From Ga0077527 sp032128415 (lineage in GTDB: Bacteria > Pseudomonadota > Gammaproteobacteria > Burkholderiales > SG8-41), in NCBI GenBank assembly GCA_032128415.1, contig JAQBGW010000063.1, positions 17,180 through 81,179 on the forward strand: a DNA stretch of 64,000 bases. The letters are read 5' to 3'. The translations under genes were made by a program, and so were the position numbers. Within the stretch, counting starts at the first letter, position 1; each line of letters opens with the position of its first letter. Below are positions 34,166 to 43,323 of the stretch, piece by piece. The notes beneath the pieces were generated by a model. The model saw only the letters and a list, made by a program, of their open reading frames with translations. It ran no database searches and had not been told where the DNA came from.

Positions 34166-34906
34166 ATGAGTAAGCTCTTCGTTAATGCCTTGATCGAACG
34201 CGCCGCCGCACCTTACCGTGCAGCAGGCCGCTTTACCTGGTACTTTGCGCGTGGAAAACTCGGAGGTGATCCGATATTTGCTGGATTGCTTGAATACGGG
34301 CTGATTCCTGATAATGCGCGCATTCTCGATATCGGCTGCGGAAAAGGTTTGCTGGCGTCCTGGCTGCTTGCAGCGAATGCCATGCAAAGCAACGGCAACT
34401 GGCCGGCGCACTGGCCCGCAGCGCCGAATCCGCGGTTCATTCATGGTGTCGAAATCATGCCGCGTGACGTAGAACGTGCGAAACGGGCGCTGGGCCATGC
34501 CGCGACATTCACTGCCGGCGACATGTGTAAGGTCGATTTCGAAACAACGGATGTGATCGTCATCCTGGATGTATTGCACTATGTCAGCGGTGCGGCGCAG
34601 GATAGCGTATTGCAGAAAGCACGCGATGCGTTGGCCCCCGATGGAACTTTAATTCTGCGCATTGGAGATGCCAGTGGTGGTCTGCCGTTCAAATTCAGTG
34701 TTTGGGTGGATCGTGTGGTGAGTTATGTGCGCGGACATCGCAATATCCGCCTGCATTACCGGGCATTGGCAGCCTGGCGCACCGCATTGGCCGATCTTGG
34801 CTTCACCGTTAGCGTGCTGGCGATGAACAAGGGCACGCCATACGCCAATATGCTACTGGTAGCCAAGCTGGGGCAGAATAGTCCCCTGCAATTCAAGGGG
34901 CGCTGA
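34166..34906 (+). CDS. Class I SAM methyltransferase, first gene of aryl polyene cluster
   Basis: A 246-aa methyltransferase with motif I ILDIGCGKGLLASWL, motif II region VEIMPRDVERAKR, VIVILDVLHYVSG (motif IV) and a C-terminal LGFTVSVLAMN. Such enzymes open many aryl polyene/xanthomonadin operons and are thought to methylate the aryl head group or terminal carboxyl. It is 40 bp upstream of the ketosynthase. Its membership rests on position. Confidence 0.83.
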   Translation: MSKLFVNALIERAAAPYRAAGRFTWYFARGKLGGDPIFAGLLEYGLIPDNARILDIGCGKGLLASWLLAANAMQSNGNWPAHWPAAPNPRFIHGVEIMPRDVERAKRALGHAATFTAGDMCKVDFETTDVIVILDVLHYVSGAAQDSVLQKARDALAPDGTLILRIGDASGGLPFKFSVWVDRVVSYVRGHRNIRLHYRALAAWRTALADLGFTVSVLAMNKGTPYANMLLVAKLGQNSPLQFKGR

Positions 34907-34946
34907 TTGCCCCGATATTTAAAGCAATAGTTTTTCAATTACTTAA

Positions 34947-36170
34947 ATGACATCACCCTTATTGGCCCAGTCTGCCTTGAAACCGCTCCTGCTCTCGCAC
35001 TTCACGACAACCAGTTGTATTGGCCGGGGCCTCGAGCAGACTCTGGCCGCGCTGCGTGAGGGTCGCACCGGGTTAGCGCCGTGCGCGTTTGATACGGTGA
35101 ATCTGGCGACGTTCGTGGGTGAGGTGACGGGGGTGGATGCGGTACAGCTTCCCGCGCACCTGACAGACTTTGATTGCCGCAACAACCGGCTTGCGTTTCT
35201 GGGATTGATGCAGGATGGTTTTGCCGGTGCGGTACGCGCCGCCATCGAAAAATACGGTGCGCAGCGCATTGGGGTGTTCCTCGGCACCAGCACCTCCGGC
35301 ATTCTGCAAACCGAGCTGGCTTACCGGCGACGCGACAAGGTGAGCGGAGCATTGCCTGCCGATTTCATTTATGGCGCCACGCACAATACGTTTTCCGTTG
35401 CGGATTTCACGCGCCATTACTTCGGCCTGACAGGCCCGGCGGTCGTGGTGTCATCGGCGTGTTCGTCCAGCGCCAAGGTGTTCAGCTCGGCGCGGCGAAT
35501 GATGGCGACAGGACTGATAGATGCGGCTGTAGTGGGAGGCGTGGATACACTGTGTCTGACGACGCTGTACGGTTTTAGCTCGCTCGGCCTGACTTCTGAG
35601 CAGGCCTGCCGCCCATTTGATGCGCAACGCAACGGCCTCTCTATTGGTGAGGCGGCTGCTTTTGCGCTGCTGGAACGTCCCCCGGAACAGCTGGATGCTG
35701 ATGCGGTATTGCTGCTCGGGATCGGTGAATCCAGCGACGCCTATCACATGTCATCGCCGCATCCGGAGGGGCTGGGCGCACGCCTGGCCATGCAGGGCGC
35801 TCTGAAGATGGCGGGTTTGCAGTCGACAGACATCGACTATATCAATCTGCACGGCACGGCCACTCCCACCAACGATGCCGCAGAGTGCAAGGCAGTGCAA
35901 CATGTATTCGGCCCTCGTACGCCATGCAGTTCCACCAAGGGCGCAACCGGGCACACCCTCGGCGCGGCAGGCGGAGTGGAAGCGGTGATTTGCGCGCTGG
36001 TTCTGCAACATGGCTTGCTGCCCGCCGGGGTGAACACCCGGCAGCTCGATCCGGCGCTGGATCTGGATTATCTGCTGGATAATCGTGAGCAGCCGGCAGC
36101 ACATGTAATCAGCAACTCATTTGGATTCGGCGGCACCAATTGCAGCCTGATTTTTGGCCGCGCAAATTAG
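34947..36170 (+). CDS. Beta-ketoacyl-ACP synthase of aryl polyene type
   Basis: A 407-aa FabF-like ketosynthase with the full triad: nucleophile in VVSSACSSSAKVFSSA, first His in NLHGTATPTNDAAE, second His in KGATGHTLGAAGG. The C-terminal NSFGFGGTNCSL is typical. It would elongate an aryl starter with malonyl-ACP units. The adjacent chain-length-factor-like gene probably provides its partner. It is the only complete ketosynthase in the cluster. Confidence 0.92.
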   Translation: MTSPLLAQSALKPLLLSHFTTTSCIGRGLEQTLAALREGRTGLAPCAFDTVNLATFVGEVTGVDAVQLPAHLTDFDCRNNRLAFLGLMQDGFAGAVRAAIEKYGAQRIGVFLGTSTSGILQTELAYRRRDKVSGALPADFIYGATHNTFSVADFTRHYFGLTGPAVVVSSACSSSAKVFSSARRMMATGLIDAAVVGGVDTLCLTTLYGFSSLGLTSEQACRPFDAQRNGLSIGEAAAFALLERPPEQLDADAVLLLGIGESSDAYHMSSPHPEGLGARLAMQGALKMAGLQSTDIDYINLHGTATPTNDAAECKAVQHVFGPRTPCSSTKGATGHTLGAAGGVEAVICALVLQHGLLPAGVNTRQLDPALDLDYLLDNREQPAAHVISNSFGFGGTNCSLIFGRAN

Positions 36171-36174
36171 ACTG

Positions 36175-36972
36175 ATGTACTCACTCACCGCATACATTGA
36201 AGGCATTGGCTTGCTCGGTCCGGGTTTTACCGACTGGCCGAGCAGCCAGGCTGTCCTTGTCGGGCAGCAGCCCTATCAGCCACACAAGACTGTGCTGCCG
36301 TCCCCCGCGTCACTGCCATCGGCAGAACGCCGGCGCAGCGGTGCGATTGTCAAACTGACATTGGCGACGGGACTGGAAGCCGTCTCGGGAGCCGGTCTTG
36401 ATGCGGCCAGTCTGCCCAGCGTATTTTCCTCGTCCAGCAGCGATGGTGAAAACTGTCATGCCATCTGTGAAATGCTTGCTTCGGATGATCGACAAATCTC
36501 CCCGACCCGTTTCCATAATTCCGTGCATAACGCCGCCGCTGGCTACTGGAGTATTGCCACCGGTGCGATGACCGCCTCATCGGTGTTGGGTGCGTTTGAC
36601 GCGAGCTTCGGCGCGGGTCTGTTGGAAGCAGTAACCCAGGTCGTGGCAGATCACACCCGCATTGTTTTTCTGGCGTGCGACACCGCTTACCCGGAGCCGC
36701 TGTATAGCACCCGTCCCGTCCCTGATGCGTTAGGCATTGCGCTGGTGCTGGCGCCGCAACACAGCGCGCAGGCGCGGGCAAGAATCACGGTCAGCCTGAC
36801 TGACGCCAGCGCAGACCGGTTCGACGATACCGCGCTTGAAAGTCTGCGCATCGCCATTCCCGCTGCACGCGGGATGCCTCTGTTGCGCGGTATTGCATTG
36901 CGGCAAGACAAACGCGTGGTGTTGGATTACCTCGACAGCGCGCGTCTCGCCGTGGCAGTCGCACTGTGCTAA
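36175..36972 (+). CDS. Ketosynthase-like chain-length factor (no active-site Cys)
   Basis: A 265-aa protein resembling the N-terminal half of a thiolase-fold ketosynthase (Ketoacyl-synt_2 type). It starts MYSLTAYIEGIGLLGPG and contains FHNSVHNAAAGYWSIATG and SVLGAFDASFGAGLLEA. No Cys nucleophile is present, so it is a partner or length-determining subunit. ATG 36175 lies 4 bp after the ketosynthase stop. Half-size proteins of this kind recur in aryl polyene clusters. Confidence 0.87.
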   Translation: MYSLTAYIEGIGLLGPGFTDWPSSQAVLVGQQPYQPHKTVLPSPASLPSAERRRSGAIVKLTLATGLEAVSGAGLDAASLPSVFSSSSSDGENCHAICEMLASDDRQISPTRFHNSVHNAAAGYWSIATGAMTASSVLGAFDASFGAGLLEAVTQVVADHTRIVFLACDTAYPEPLYSTRPVPDALGIALVLAPQHSAQARARITVSLTDASADRFDDTALESLRIAIPAARGMPLLRGIALRQDKRVVLDYLDSARLAVAVALC

Positions 36973-37436
36973 CCCGATTGGATCACGCCTGGATTGCCCG
37001 TCACATCCCGCATCAGGGCAGCATGTGCCTGCTGGATCATGTCGAATCATGGGATGAGCAGGGCATCCGGTGTCGTGCCGGCAGCCACCGTGCCGCGGAT
37101 AACCCGCTGCGCGCGCATGGCCGACTGGGCGCCGCCTGCGGCATCGAATATGCAGCTCAGAGCATGGCGGTGCACGGGGCTCTGCTGGCGTCAGCGGGCA
37201 GTATCCGTGCACGGGCCGGTTATCTGGTCAGCGTGCGCGGGGTGCAGTTGCGTGTGGCCCGGTTGGATGACATCGTTGCCGATCTGCTGGTGGAAGCCAG
37301 CTGTGTTACACGCAGTGAAAACAATATCCTCTATCACTTCCACATCAGCGCAGCGGGGCGCCCGTTGCTGGAGGGACGGGCCGTCGTCGTGCTCAATGCT
37401 GACTTGCTCACATCCGCTGCAGGAGACGCTTCATGA
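36966..37436 (+). CDS. Hotdog 3-hydroxyacyl-ACP dehydratase of aryl polyene type
   Basis: A 156-aa FabZ-like hotdog protein. The catalytic His is in IARHIPHQGSMCLLDHV; the acidic partner is in CGIEYAAQSMAVH. It begins at GTG 36966, overlapping the chain-length-factor gene by 7 bp. It would dehydrate 3-hydroxyacyl intermediates to give conjugated double bonds. A second hotdog domain is fused to the ligase at 44270. Confidence 0.87.
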   Translation: MLTRLDHAWIARHIPHQGSMCLLDHVESWDEQGIRCRAGSHRAADNPLRAHGRLGAACGIEYAAQSMAVHGALLASAGSIRARAGYLVSVRGVQLRVARLDDIVADLLVEASCVTRSENNILYHFHISAAGRPLLEGRAVVVLNADLLTSAAGDAS

Positions 37437-38152
37437 AAAATGCTCTGGTCACTGGCGGCAGCGGTGGCATAGGCGCGGCCATCTGCCGCCGTCTGGCCAC
37501 CGATGGCTGTCATGTTTACATCCATGCCCATCACGGATCGCAGGCCGCGCAGGCGCTGGCCGATGTCATACGTGCTGACGGCGGCAGTGCGCAGGTATTG
37601 GCATTTGATGTGACTGACGGCGCTGCGGTCGCTGACGTGCTGACCCCACTCGTCGAACAGCAGCCGATCCAGATTCTGGTCAACAATGCCGGCATTCATG
37701 ACGATGTGGTGTTCCCTGGCATGAGCGCAGAGCAGTGGCGCCGGGTGATCGACGTATCCGTTAACGGTTTTTTCAATGTCACTCAGCCGCTGATGATGCC
37801 GATGATCCGCAGTCGCTGGGGGCGCATTATCAATGTGTCCTCCATTGCTGCGCTGACCGGCAATGCCGGGCAGGTGAATTATTCCGCTGCCAAGGGGGCG
37901 CTGAATTCGGCAACCAAATCACTGGCGCGGGAAGTCGCCAGCCGCGGCATCACGGTCAACGCGGTTGCGCCCGGTATTATCGATACCCCGATGAGCAAAG
38001 CCGCATTTGATGCCGCAGAAATCGCGCGCCTGGTGCCGATGAAGCGGGCGGGCAGCCCGGATGAAGTGGCAGACCTGATCGGGTTTCTGGCGTCAACCCG
38101 GGCGGCCTATATCACCGGGCAGATCATTTCCATCAATGGCGGCATGATTTAA
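37433..38152 (+). CDS. 3-ketoacyl-ACP reductase (FabG-like SDR)
   Basis: A 239-aa classical SDR. Cofactor motif ALVTGGSGGIGAAI, NAG motif LVNNAGIHDD, catalytic Ser in NVSSIAAL and catalytic YSAAK (NYSAAKGALNSATK), plus the PG motif VAPGIIDTPMS. All active-site residues are intact. It overlaps the dehydratase by 4 bp (ATGA). Reduces the keto group during polyene elongation. Confidence 0.93.
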   Translation: MKNALVTGGSGGIGAAICRRLATDGCHVYIHAHHGSQAAQALADVIRADGGSAQVLAFDVTDGAAVADVLTPLVEQQPIQILVNNAGIHDDVVFPGMSAEQWRRVIDVSVNGFFNVTQPLMMPMIRSRWGRIINVSSIAALTGNAGQVNYSAAKGALNSATKSLAREVASRGITVNAVAPGIIDTPMSKAAFDAAEIARLVPMKRAGSPDEVADLIGFLASTRAAYITGQIISINGGMI

Positions 38153-38166
38153 CGGCGGGTGACAGC

Positions 38167-38940
38167 ATGATTCCTCCTGAAAAAAATCCAGTGCATGCGC
38201 CGCATGCTCCGCTGACCGATTACTACCCAACGGAGCAGGATCGGCAAGCCTATCTGCGCAAAATTTTTGACGACACCGCGGCGGATTACGATCGTATCGA
38301 GGCGATGCTGGCGTTAGGTTCGGGTTCCCGCTATCGGCGCCAGGCGCTGATCCGCGGCGGCTTGAAAACGGGCATGAAGGTACTGGACGTCGGTGTGGGC
38401 ACCGGTCTGGTTGCAGCGCAAGCTTGTATTTTGGCCGGCAAAGCGGCCCTGGTTACAGGGGTCGATCCCAGCCCCGGCATGCTGGACGCCAGCAGATTGC
38501 CTGACACCATGGTGTTGATTGAAGGTCGCGCCGAATCTTTGCCTTTTCCTGACAATCATTTTGATTTTTTGAGCATGGGCTATGCGTTGCGCCATATCAG
38601 TGATCTGGGCGTGGCCTTCGGAGAGTTTGAGCGGGTTTTGAAACCCGGCGGACGTTTATGTCTGCTTGAAATTACCAATCCGCAAAGCCGTTTTGGGCGA
38701 TGGCTGCTTAAAAACTATATGCGCGGCGTGATACCGTTGCTGACACGATTCGTTGCCAGGAAAAAAGATACCGTGACGATCTGGCGTTATTTCTGGGATA
38801 GCATAGAAGCCTGTGTGCCCCCTGAACAAGTCATGGCCGCACTAAGCACCGCGAAGCTGACGCAGGTCAAGCGACACTTGGAACTTGGCATGTTTTCAGA
38901 ATATCAGGCGATCAAGGCTGATCCTGTCCAGGTCAGCTAA
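38167..38940 (+). CDS. UbiE/COQ5-like SAM methyltransferase
   Basis: A 257-aa class I methyltransferase with VLDVGVGTGLVAAQA, GVDPSPGML, IEGRAESLPFPDNHFDFLSMGYALRH and GGRLCLLEITNPQS, matching the UbiE signatures. In this cluster it probably methylates the phenolic ring or hydroxyl of the aryl head group. Last gene of the first rightward block; converges on the glycosyltransferase. Confidence 0.85.
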   Translation: MIPPEKNPVHAPHAPLTDYYPTEQDRQAYLRKIFDDTAADYDRIEAMLALGSGSRYRRQALIRGGLKTGMKVLDVGVGTGLVAAQACILAGKAALVTGVDPSPGMLDASRLPDTMVLIEGRAESLPFPDNHFDFLSMGYALRHISDLGVAFGEFERVLKPGGRLCLLEITNPQSRFGRWLLKNYMRGVIPLLTRFVARKKDTVTIWRYFWDSIEACVPPEQVMAALSTAKLTQVKRHLELGMFSEYQAIKADPVQVS

Positions 38941-38956
38941 CCATGTGATCCTGGAT

Positions 38957-39721
38957 TTAGAGTTGTCCCCGCAAACGTCTTGCCAGTAAAACGGGTAAAC
39001 GCAGTACAAAGCCGACCAACAGGCGCATGTGCATCCAGGCCAAAAACACGTTGTCGCGCAGGTAGTGGAAATGCGATACGCCACCTTCTTCAGCACGGTA
39101 GTAGTGAACAGGGGCGGGCAGATTGACTGGCTTGACCCCGCGCCAGCACAGGCGCACCACGGCCTCCGGGTCAAAATCGAAGCGGCGCATCCACGGCTGA
39201 GCGCGCATCACTTGCAGCAGCGCCTCAACCGGATAGACGCGGAACCCGAACAACGAGTCGCCAATCCCGGCCCACAGTGTTTCCAGATTGGCCCACCAGT
39301 TGGATATACGTCGCCCTTGCACGCGCAAGCTTGGCGCAGTGGCATCAAATTCCGGCACGCCCAATATCATTGCAGCCGGCTGTCTGGAAGATTCCGCCAT
39401 GAACGCAGGAATACGGTCGGGCGGATGCTGGCCATCGGAATCCATGGTTAATACGTGACTGAATCCTGCCGCTGCCGCCTGTTCCAGGCCGTGCAGTACC
39501 GCCGCGCCCTTGCCCTGGTTGTGTGGCAGGACGATCACGCGCAGGCCGGGGTCTTGCGCTGCCAACGCCAGCAAGCCCTCAGCGCTGCCGTCGGTGCTGC
39601 CATCTACTACCACCCACACCGGGGTCCAGTATTGGCGTGCCGCCCGCACGGTTTCATAGACTTTGGCGCCGGGATTATAGCTGGGGATGAGGACGAGATG
39701 CGTGGTTGAGGCAACTCTCAT
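38957..39721 (-). CDS. Family 2 glycosyltransferase
   Basis: A 254-aa GT-A transferase. N-terminal LVLIPSYNPGAKVYETVRA, VVDGSTDGSAEG, LPHNQGKGAAVLHGLE and the metal-binding HVLTMDSDGQHPPD (DxD-like). Resembles polyprenyl-phosphate or dolichyl-phosphate mannosyltransferases. It overlaps the acyltransferase gene by 4 bp as ATGA. Together with the acyltransferases and the deacetylase it suggests a glycosylated lipid anchor for the polyene. Confidence 0.88.
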   Translation of the reverse strand: MRVASTTHLVLIPSYNPGAKVYETVRAARQYWTPVWVVVDGSTDGSAEGLLALAAQDPGLRVIVLPHNQGKGAAVLHGLEQAAAAGFSHVLTMDSDGQHPPDRIPAFMAESSRQPAAMILGVPEFDATAPSLRVQGRRISNWWANLETLWAGIGDSLFGFRVYPVEALLQVMRAQPWMRRFDFDPEAVVRLCWRGVKPVNLPAPVHYYRAEEGGVSHFHYLRDNVFLAWMHMRLLVGFVLRLPVLLARRLRGQL

Positions 39722-40539
39722 GACGGCGAACCGGAAGTCAGTTTTGGCGCGTGGTCCGCCTGCGCGGTCAGCGAACCGGCCGGATAAAATGCCGATCCTT
39801 TTACCAGTTCATGCGCGAAGTAGCGTTCCAATTCAGCGTTGAAGTGCTGAGTATGCTGCGGTGGATCAAAGCGCCGTCCGAGACTTACCCGATAATGGAT
39901 AGGCATGGGTGGTTTGCGGAACAGCGACCAGCCTTTGCTCAGATACAGTGAATCGGTTTCTATCAGTATCGTCTGCACGGGCACCTGTGCATGATTCGCG
40001 ATCAGGCCGACACTCCCCTGGAGCGGATTTACCGGGTGCGAGGTGGTGCGGGTGCCCTCCGGAAAAAGCAACAGATGGCTGCCGCAGTCAAAATCCCGGG
40101 TTGCCAGCCGCGCCAGGTGCCGCGCCGGTTCATTGCGGATGTAGCGCGCCAGCCGCGCCCCCGCACCGAGAAAAATATTTTTCATCAGATCGGCTTTAAG
40201 CACGCAGGCGATATTCGGCAGACGTGAAATCACCATTACTGCATCCAGCAGACTCGGATGATTGGGCGCAATAATCAGTGACGGTTCGTCGCGCAGGGCG
40301 TCCAGCGCATCCAGGTCAAAGCTGAAGCGGCGCGACATACTGAGACTGGCAAGGTAAATTCGAAACCCCGCCATGATGACGTAACGCGCCAGCGCCCGTC
40401 CCCGGCGCTCGGACAGCAGCGGGTAAATAATCAGCGCAATCGGTGTCCATGCCAGACACAGTATCCCCAGCCAGATTACGCCGAGATAGATAACCAGGAA
40501 GTCATAACCATTCAGCAACACACGCAAGGTGGCGTGCAT
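39718..40539 (-). CDS. 1-acylglycerol-3-phosphate-type acyltransferase (PlsC family)
   Basis: A 273-aa membrane acyltransferase. A hydrophobic N-terminus (FLVIYLGVIWLGILCLAW) is followed by the NHx4D motif IIAPNHPSLLDAV, a GARLARYIRN region and LLLFPEGTRTTS. ATG 40539 follows the chorismatase stop by 2 bp; in-frame codons upstream are discounted. It likely acylates a lipid or glycan acceptor in polyene assembly. Confidence 0.87.
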   Translation of the reverse strand: MHATLRVLLNGYDFLVIYLGVIWLGILCLAWTPIALIIYPLLSERRGRALARYVIMAGFRIYLASLSMSRRFSFDLDALDALRDEPSLIIAPNHPSLLDAVMVISRLPNIACVLKADLMKNIFLGAGARLARYIRNEPARHLARLATRDFDCGSHLLLFPEGTRTTSHPVNPLQGSVGLIANHAQVPVQTILIETDSLYLSKGWSLFRKPPMPIHYRVSLGRRFDPPQHTQHFNAELERYFAHELVKGSAFYPAGSLTAQADHAPKLTSGSPS

Positions 40540-40541
40540 GA

Positions 40542-41603
40542 TCAGTTCTGCCGGTCGGGCAAGGTTGACAGCGGAACCACGGCGGTGGCTTCGATTTCCA
40601 GCAGCAGATCCTGGCGGCACACATCAGCCTGCAGGTAAACTGCCCTGGTTGCGCCGCCCACGCAATGTTCCAGTTCGGTGCGAATCTGCGCCAGATCGGC
40701 AGGATGGCGCACATAGACCTTGTAATTCAGGCTGGCCAGGTCGAACTCGTGCCGGCTGGTCAAGCGGTTTGCCTCAGCCAGCACCGCCTTGATATTGGCC
40801 ACTGTTTCGCGGGTTTGTGCCACGACATCGGCGGGATGCAGAGTGGTATGACCAACAACGCTGGCGGTGCCGGAAATAAGCAGCACCTGATCCTGTCCCA
40901 GATGCACCAGGCTGGCGCGGGAAAACGTCGGGCTGCGTGGGCCATATTCCTGGGGATACCGGTAGGCGCTGGTCTGACGCGGATTTTCGATGCACAGGGG
41001 CGCTGTACGTCCGGCCAGAAAGGCGATGGTCAACGGCCCATGCGCTGAACCCAGTGCACACGCGGCAGGGACATTGCCCACTACATCGCGTCCGTGGGCA
41101 AGGAAAGCGTCCTGCCGTCCGAGGTTGAACTGACGATAGCGCTCCAGTCCGAAGCTGTGGGTGTTGATGTCAGCGATGTAATTCCAGAAGCGGAACGGGA
41201 ACGGGTAGCGCAACGTGTCGAGCAGCGCAAATACCTGACGATAGGCCGACTCAGTGGCTTGCTGTAACGGCGTTTTGTCAGTTCCGGCTTCGTACATTGT
41301 TTCAGGTAGTGCGATCACGCCAAACAAAACACTATCGTCATGGCGATAATGGATGGCACCGCATTGCCCCTGCGTCAGCTGTCCGTTGCCATGCCAGACT
41401 TCACAGATTGCATCGCCATCATCCAGTCGCTGCATGGGAACGTGTGTGCAGGGAATCCCCATATCATCTTGCATCTGGTTCTCGACGGCATCCGCAGAAA
41501 AACAAAGCGCGCCCAGCACGCTGTTTTTCCACTGTGCCGGTTGTTTTAAAAACGCCGTAATGGACAGGTTCACGCTATGCGGGGAAGAGGCAGTGTCGCG
41601 CAT
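40542..41603 (-). CDS. Chorismatase, XanB2/FkbO/Hyg5 family (hydroxybenzoate synthase)
   Basis: A 353-aa protein. The pattern RYPFPFRFWNYIADIN, YRQFNLGRQDAF, ALGSAHGPLTIAFLAG and NPRQTSAYRYPQEYGPRSPTFSRA is characteristic of chorismatases. The C-terminal domain is YjgF/RidA-like (YVRHPADLAQIRTEL). XanB2-type enzymes make 3- and 4-hydroxybenzoate from chorismate; FkbO/Hyg5 relatives make other cyclohexadiene or benzoate products. In this cluster the product would be the aryl starter acid. Its ATG overlaps the halogenase-like stop (TGATG). Subtype cannot be settled by eye. Confidence 0.87.
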   Translation of the reverse strand: MRDTASSPHSVNLSITAFLKQPAQWKNSVLGALCFSADAVENQMQDDMGIPCTHVPMQRLDDGDAICEVWHGNGQLTQGQCGAIHYRHDDSVLFGVIALPETMYEAGTDKTPLQQATESAYRQVFALLDTLRYPFPFRFWNYIADINTHSFGLERYRQFNLGRQDAFLAHGRDVVGNVPAACALGSAHGPLTIAFLAGRTAPLCIENPRQTSAYRYPQEYGPRSPTFSRASLVHLGQDQVLLISGTASVVGHTTLHPADVVAQTRETVANIKAVLAEANRLTSRHEFDLASLNYKVYVRHPADLAQIRTELEHCVGGATRAVYLQADVCRQDLLLEIEATAVVPLSTLPDRQN

Positions 41604-42946
41604 CAGTTCCTCGCCGTGCCAGTTTCATCCATAACCCGGATGTCGTGTTTGTGCATCCGCCAGGCCTTCAATGTGCGTCTGAAATTGAACAAGGATGCCG
41701 CGTAATACAGCCCTTTGAATAGCAGCAACGGGACACGAATCGGGGTTTTGCCGTACACGTCGCCGGCCAGCACCGAAAGCAGCGCCTCTTTTACACGAAA
41801 AATGTTGCTTGGCCCCATGAACATATTGCGCAGGGTGGGGTTAGTAATCCGATAAATAAACCATGAAAACGCCTTCGGCCCTATCCGCATCGTGTGGTCA
41901 AATTTTTTCAATGCGGCGGTTGCCTGCCGCGGGTCACGCAGGCAGGTATCCACGGCGTCTGCCCCGACAAAGGCGCTGTGCATAGCCAGCATTACGCCGG
42001 AAGAAAACACCGGGTCAATAAAAGTGTAGGCATCGCCCAGCAGCAGATAATTGCTACCGTGGGTACGATCGCACACGTAGGAAAAATTCCCTGTGGCTTC
42101 AGCCGGTGTGGTCAGCTGCGCGTGTTGCAGCCGCGCATGCAACGGCGGGCACAATGCGATGGTTTCCTGCAAAAACTGCCCGAGCGGTTTTTTGTTGCGT
42201 GTTTTCAGGTAATACGGCCAGGTCACCGCGCCGACGCTGGTCATGCCGCCGGCCAGCGGGATAAACCAGAGCCACCCGTGCTCGAACCAGAAAATAGTAA
42301 TATTGCCTGCGGCCTTGCCCAGGTTGCGCTCGGCTCCTGAAAAGTGTGCGTAGATGGCGGCACTGTTGTGTTTCTTGATGCGTTGTTTGGTTTTGAAGTG
42401 ATTGCCGAGAAAAGTATCGCGGCCCGAAGCATCCAGAACAAAACGCGCATGCACTGTTTCGATACTGCCGTCATCGTGGTGGGCTTGCGCCAGCGCGCCG
42501 GCATTGTCGGGTAAAAAATTGATGTCTTGTACCTTGCAGCCTTCCACAACCCGTGCATTTTTACGGCTGGCGTTGCGGATTAGAATTTCGTCAAACTCGG
42601 CGCGACGCACCTGGTAGGCCATGGGCATGGATTTGTCCATGGCATCAGAAAATTCAAACGACTGTTTGTGGTCGTGCCAGAGGGAGACAAATTCAGCGCC
42701 CCATTTCTCCATGCCGATGGCCTTGACGGCATCAGCCACGCCCAGCTTTTCCAAAAGCGGCAGATTAGCGGGGAGTAGCGATTCACCAATGTGAAAACGT
42801 GGATGGCGTGCTTTTTCCAACAAGGTCACGCGATAGCCACGCTCGGCGAGCAACGCTGCTGCTGTCGAGCCTGCGGGCCCACCACCAATGATTAGCACGT
42901 CGCAACCCGAAGCATGGGTGCCAGGCGATTCGGAGGAGGGGGTCAT
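41603..42946 (-). CDS. Flavin-dependent halogenase-like FAD oxidoreductase
   Basis: A 447-aa protein. The FAD motif LIIGGGPAGSTAAALLAE is N-terminal, followed by HIGESLLPANLPLLEKLG and EKWGAEFVSLW, whose Lys may be the halogenation lysine. WLWFIPLAGG matches the WxWxIP motif that marks flavin-dependent halogenases. Also present are LLLGDAYTFIDPVFSSG and a hydrophobic C-terminal part (PLLLFKGLYYAASL). It could brominate or chlorinate the aryl head group, as expected for xanthomonadin-type pigments. It may instead be a related non-halogenating oxidase. First gene of the leftward block. Confidence 0.85.
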   Translation of the reverse strand: MTPSSESPGTHASGCDVLIIGGGPAGSTAAALLAERGYRVTLLEKARHPRFHIGESLLPANLPLLEKLGVADAVKAIGMEKWGAEFVSLWHDHKQSFEFSDAMDKSMPMAYQVRRAEFDEILIRNASRKNARVVEGCKVQDINFLPDNAGALAQAHHDDGSIETVHARFVLDASGRDTFLGNHFKTKQRIKKHNSAAIYAHFSGAERNLGKAAGNITIFWFEHGWLWFIPLAGGMTSVGAVTWPYYLKTRNKKPLGQFLQETIALCPPLHARLQHAQLTTPAEATGNFSYVCDRTHGSNYLLLGDAYTFIDPVFSSGVMLAMHSAFVGADAVDTCLRDPRQATAALKKFDHTMRIGPKAFSWFIYRITNPTLRNMFMGPSNIFRVKEALLSVLAGDVYGKTPIRVPLLLFKGLYYAASLFNFRRTLKAWRMHKHDIRVMDETGTARN

Positions 42947-43323
42947 GGCTTAACCTGGTTTGTTACTGTTACGCTTCCTCTCAAATTGTATCGCATTACT
43001 TCTGGTAATCTTGGTGTTCTGATATGTTCAGTATGACAGGGCTTGGGCTGGCCAGAGGATATGGCGTCATATGTAATTTTTCGAATATTGCCGCTGCTTT
43101 TCGGGGCAATCCAACCGGTCACTACGGCAGACCGGTTCTTTTTAAACTCTTAAAAAAATCGCCCAAAAAAGAGGACAATATCGATGCGTTGCGGCAGGCA
43201 GCATTACAATTGCCATGCATGTTTAATGCGCGATGTGTGCGATCAGCCGAAATAACCAGTCACAATCACCGATATGTCGCAGTGCCAGCAAACCCTTTTT
43301 TGAGTATACGGGCAATAAATACC
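42947..43323. promoter_or_regulatory. 377-bp divergent intergenic region of the pigment cluster
   Basis: Separates the leftward halogenase-led operon from the rightward ACP-led operon. It is AT-richer than neighbours and must hold both promoters. A hairpin with T-tract lies at 43113-43143 on the rightward transcript. Reading frames in it lack coding character. Confidence 0.6.
43113..43143 (+). terminator. Attenuator-like hairpin in leader of ACP operon
   Basis: A perfect 8-bp stem AACCGGTC / GACCGGTT with a 9-nt loop (ACTACGGCA), followed by CTTTTT. It sits 180 nt before the ACP start on the same strand, so it could attenuate the operon or end a short upstream transcript. Confidence 0.5.

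Noticed and set aside
34915..34945. AT-rich stretch before the ketosynthase gene as a motif copy
   Set aside because: AATAGTTTTTCAATTACTTA differs from the core at key positions; it is more likely an ordinary leader.
43024..43323. 100-codon in-frame extension upstream of the ACP
   Set aside because: Composition is non-coding, there is no ACP-family homology before MQNSQ, and the hairpin at 43113 lies within it.
34907..43323. Second ACP or a release thioesterase in the pigment cluster
   Set aside because: I searched gaps and short frames for a DSxD/DSL motif and a hotdog thioesterase outside the listed genes and found none.
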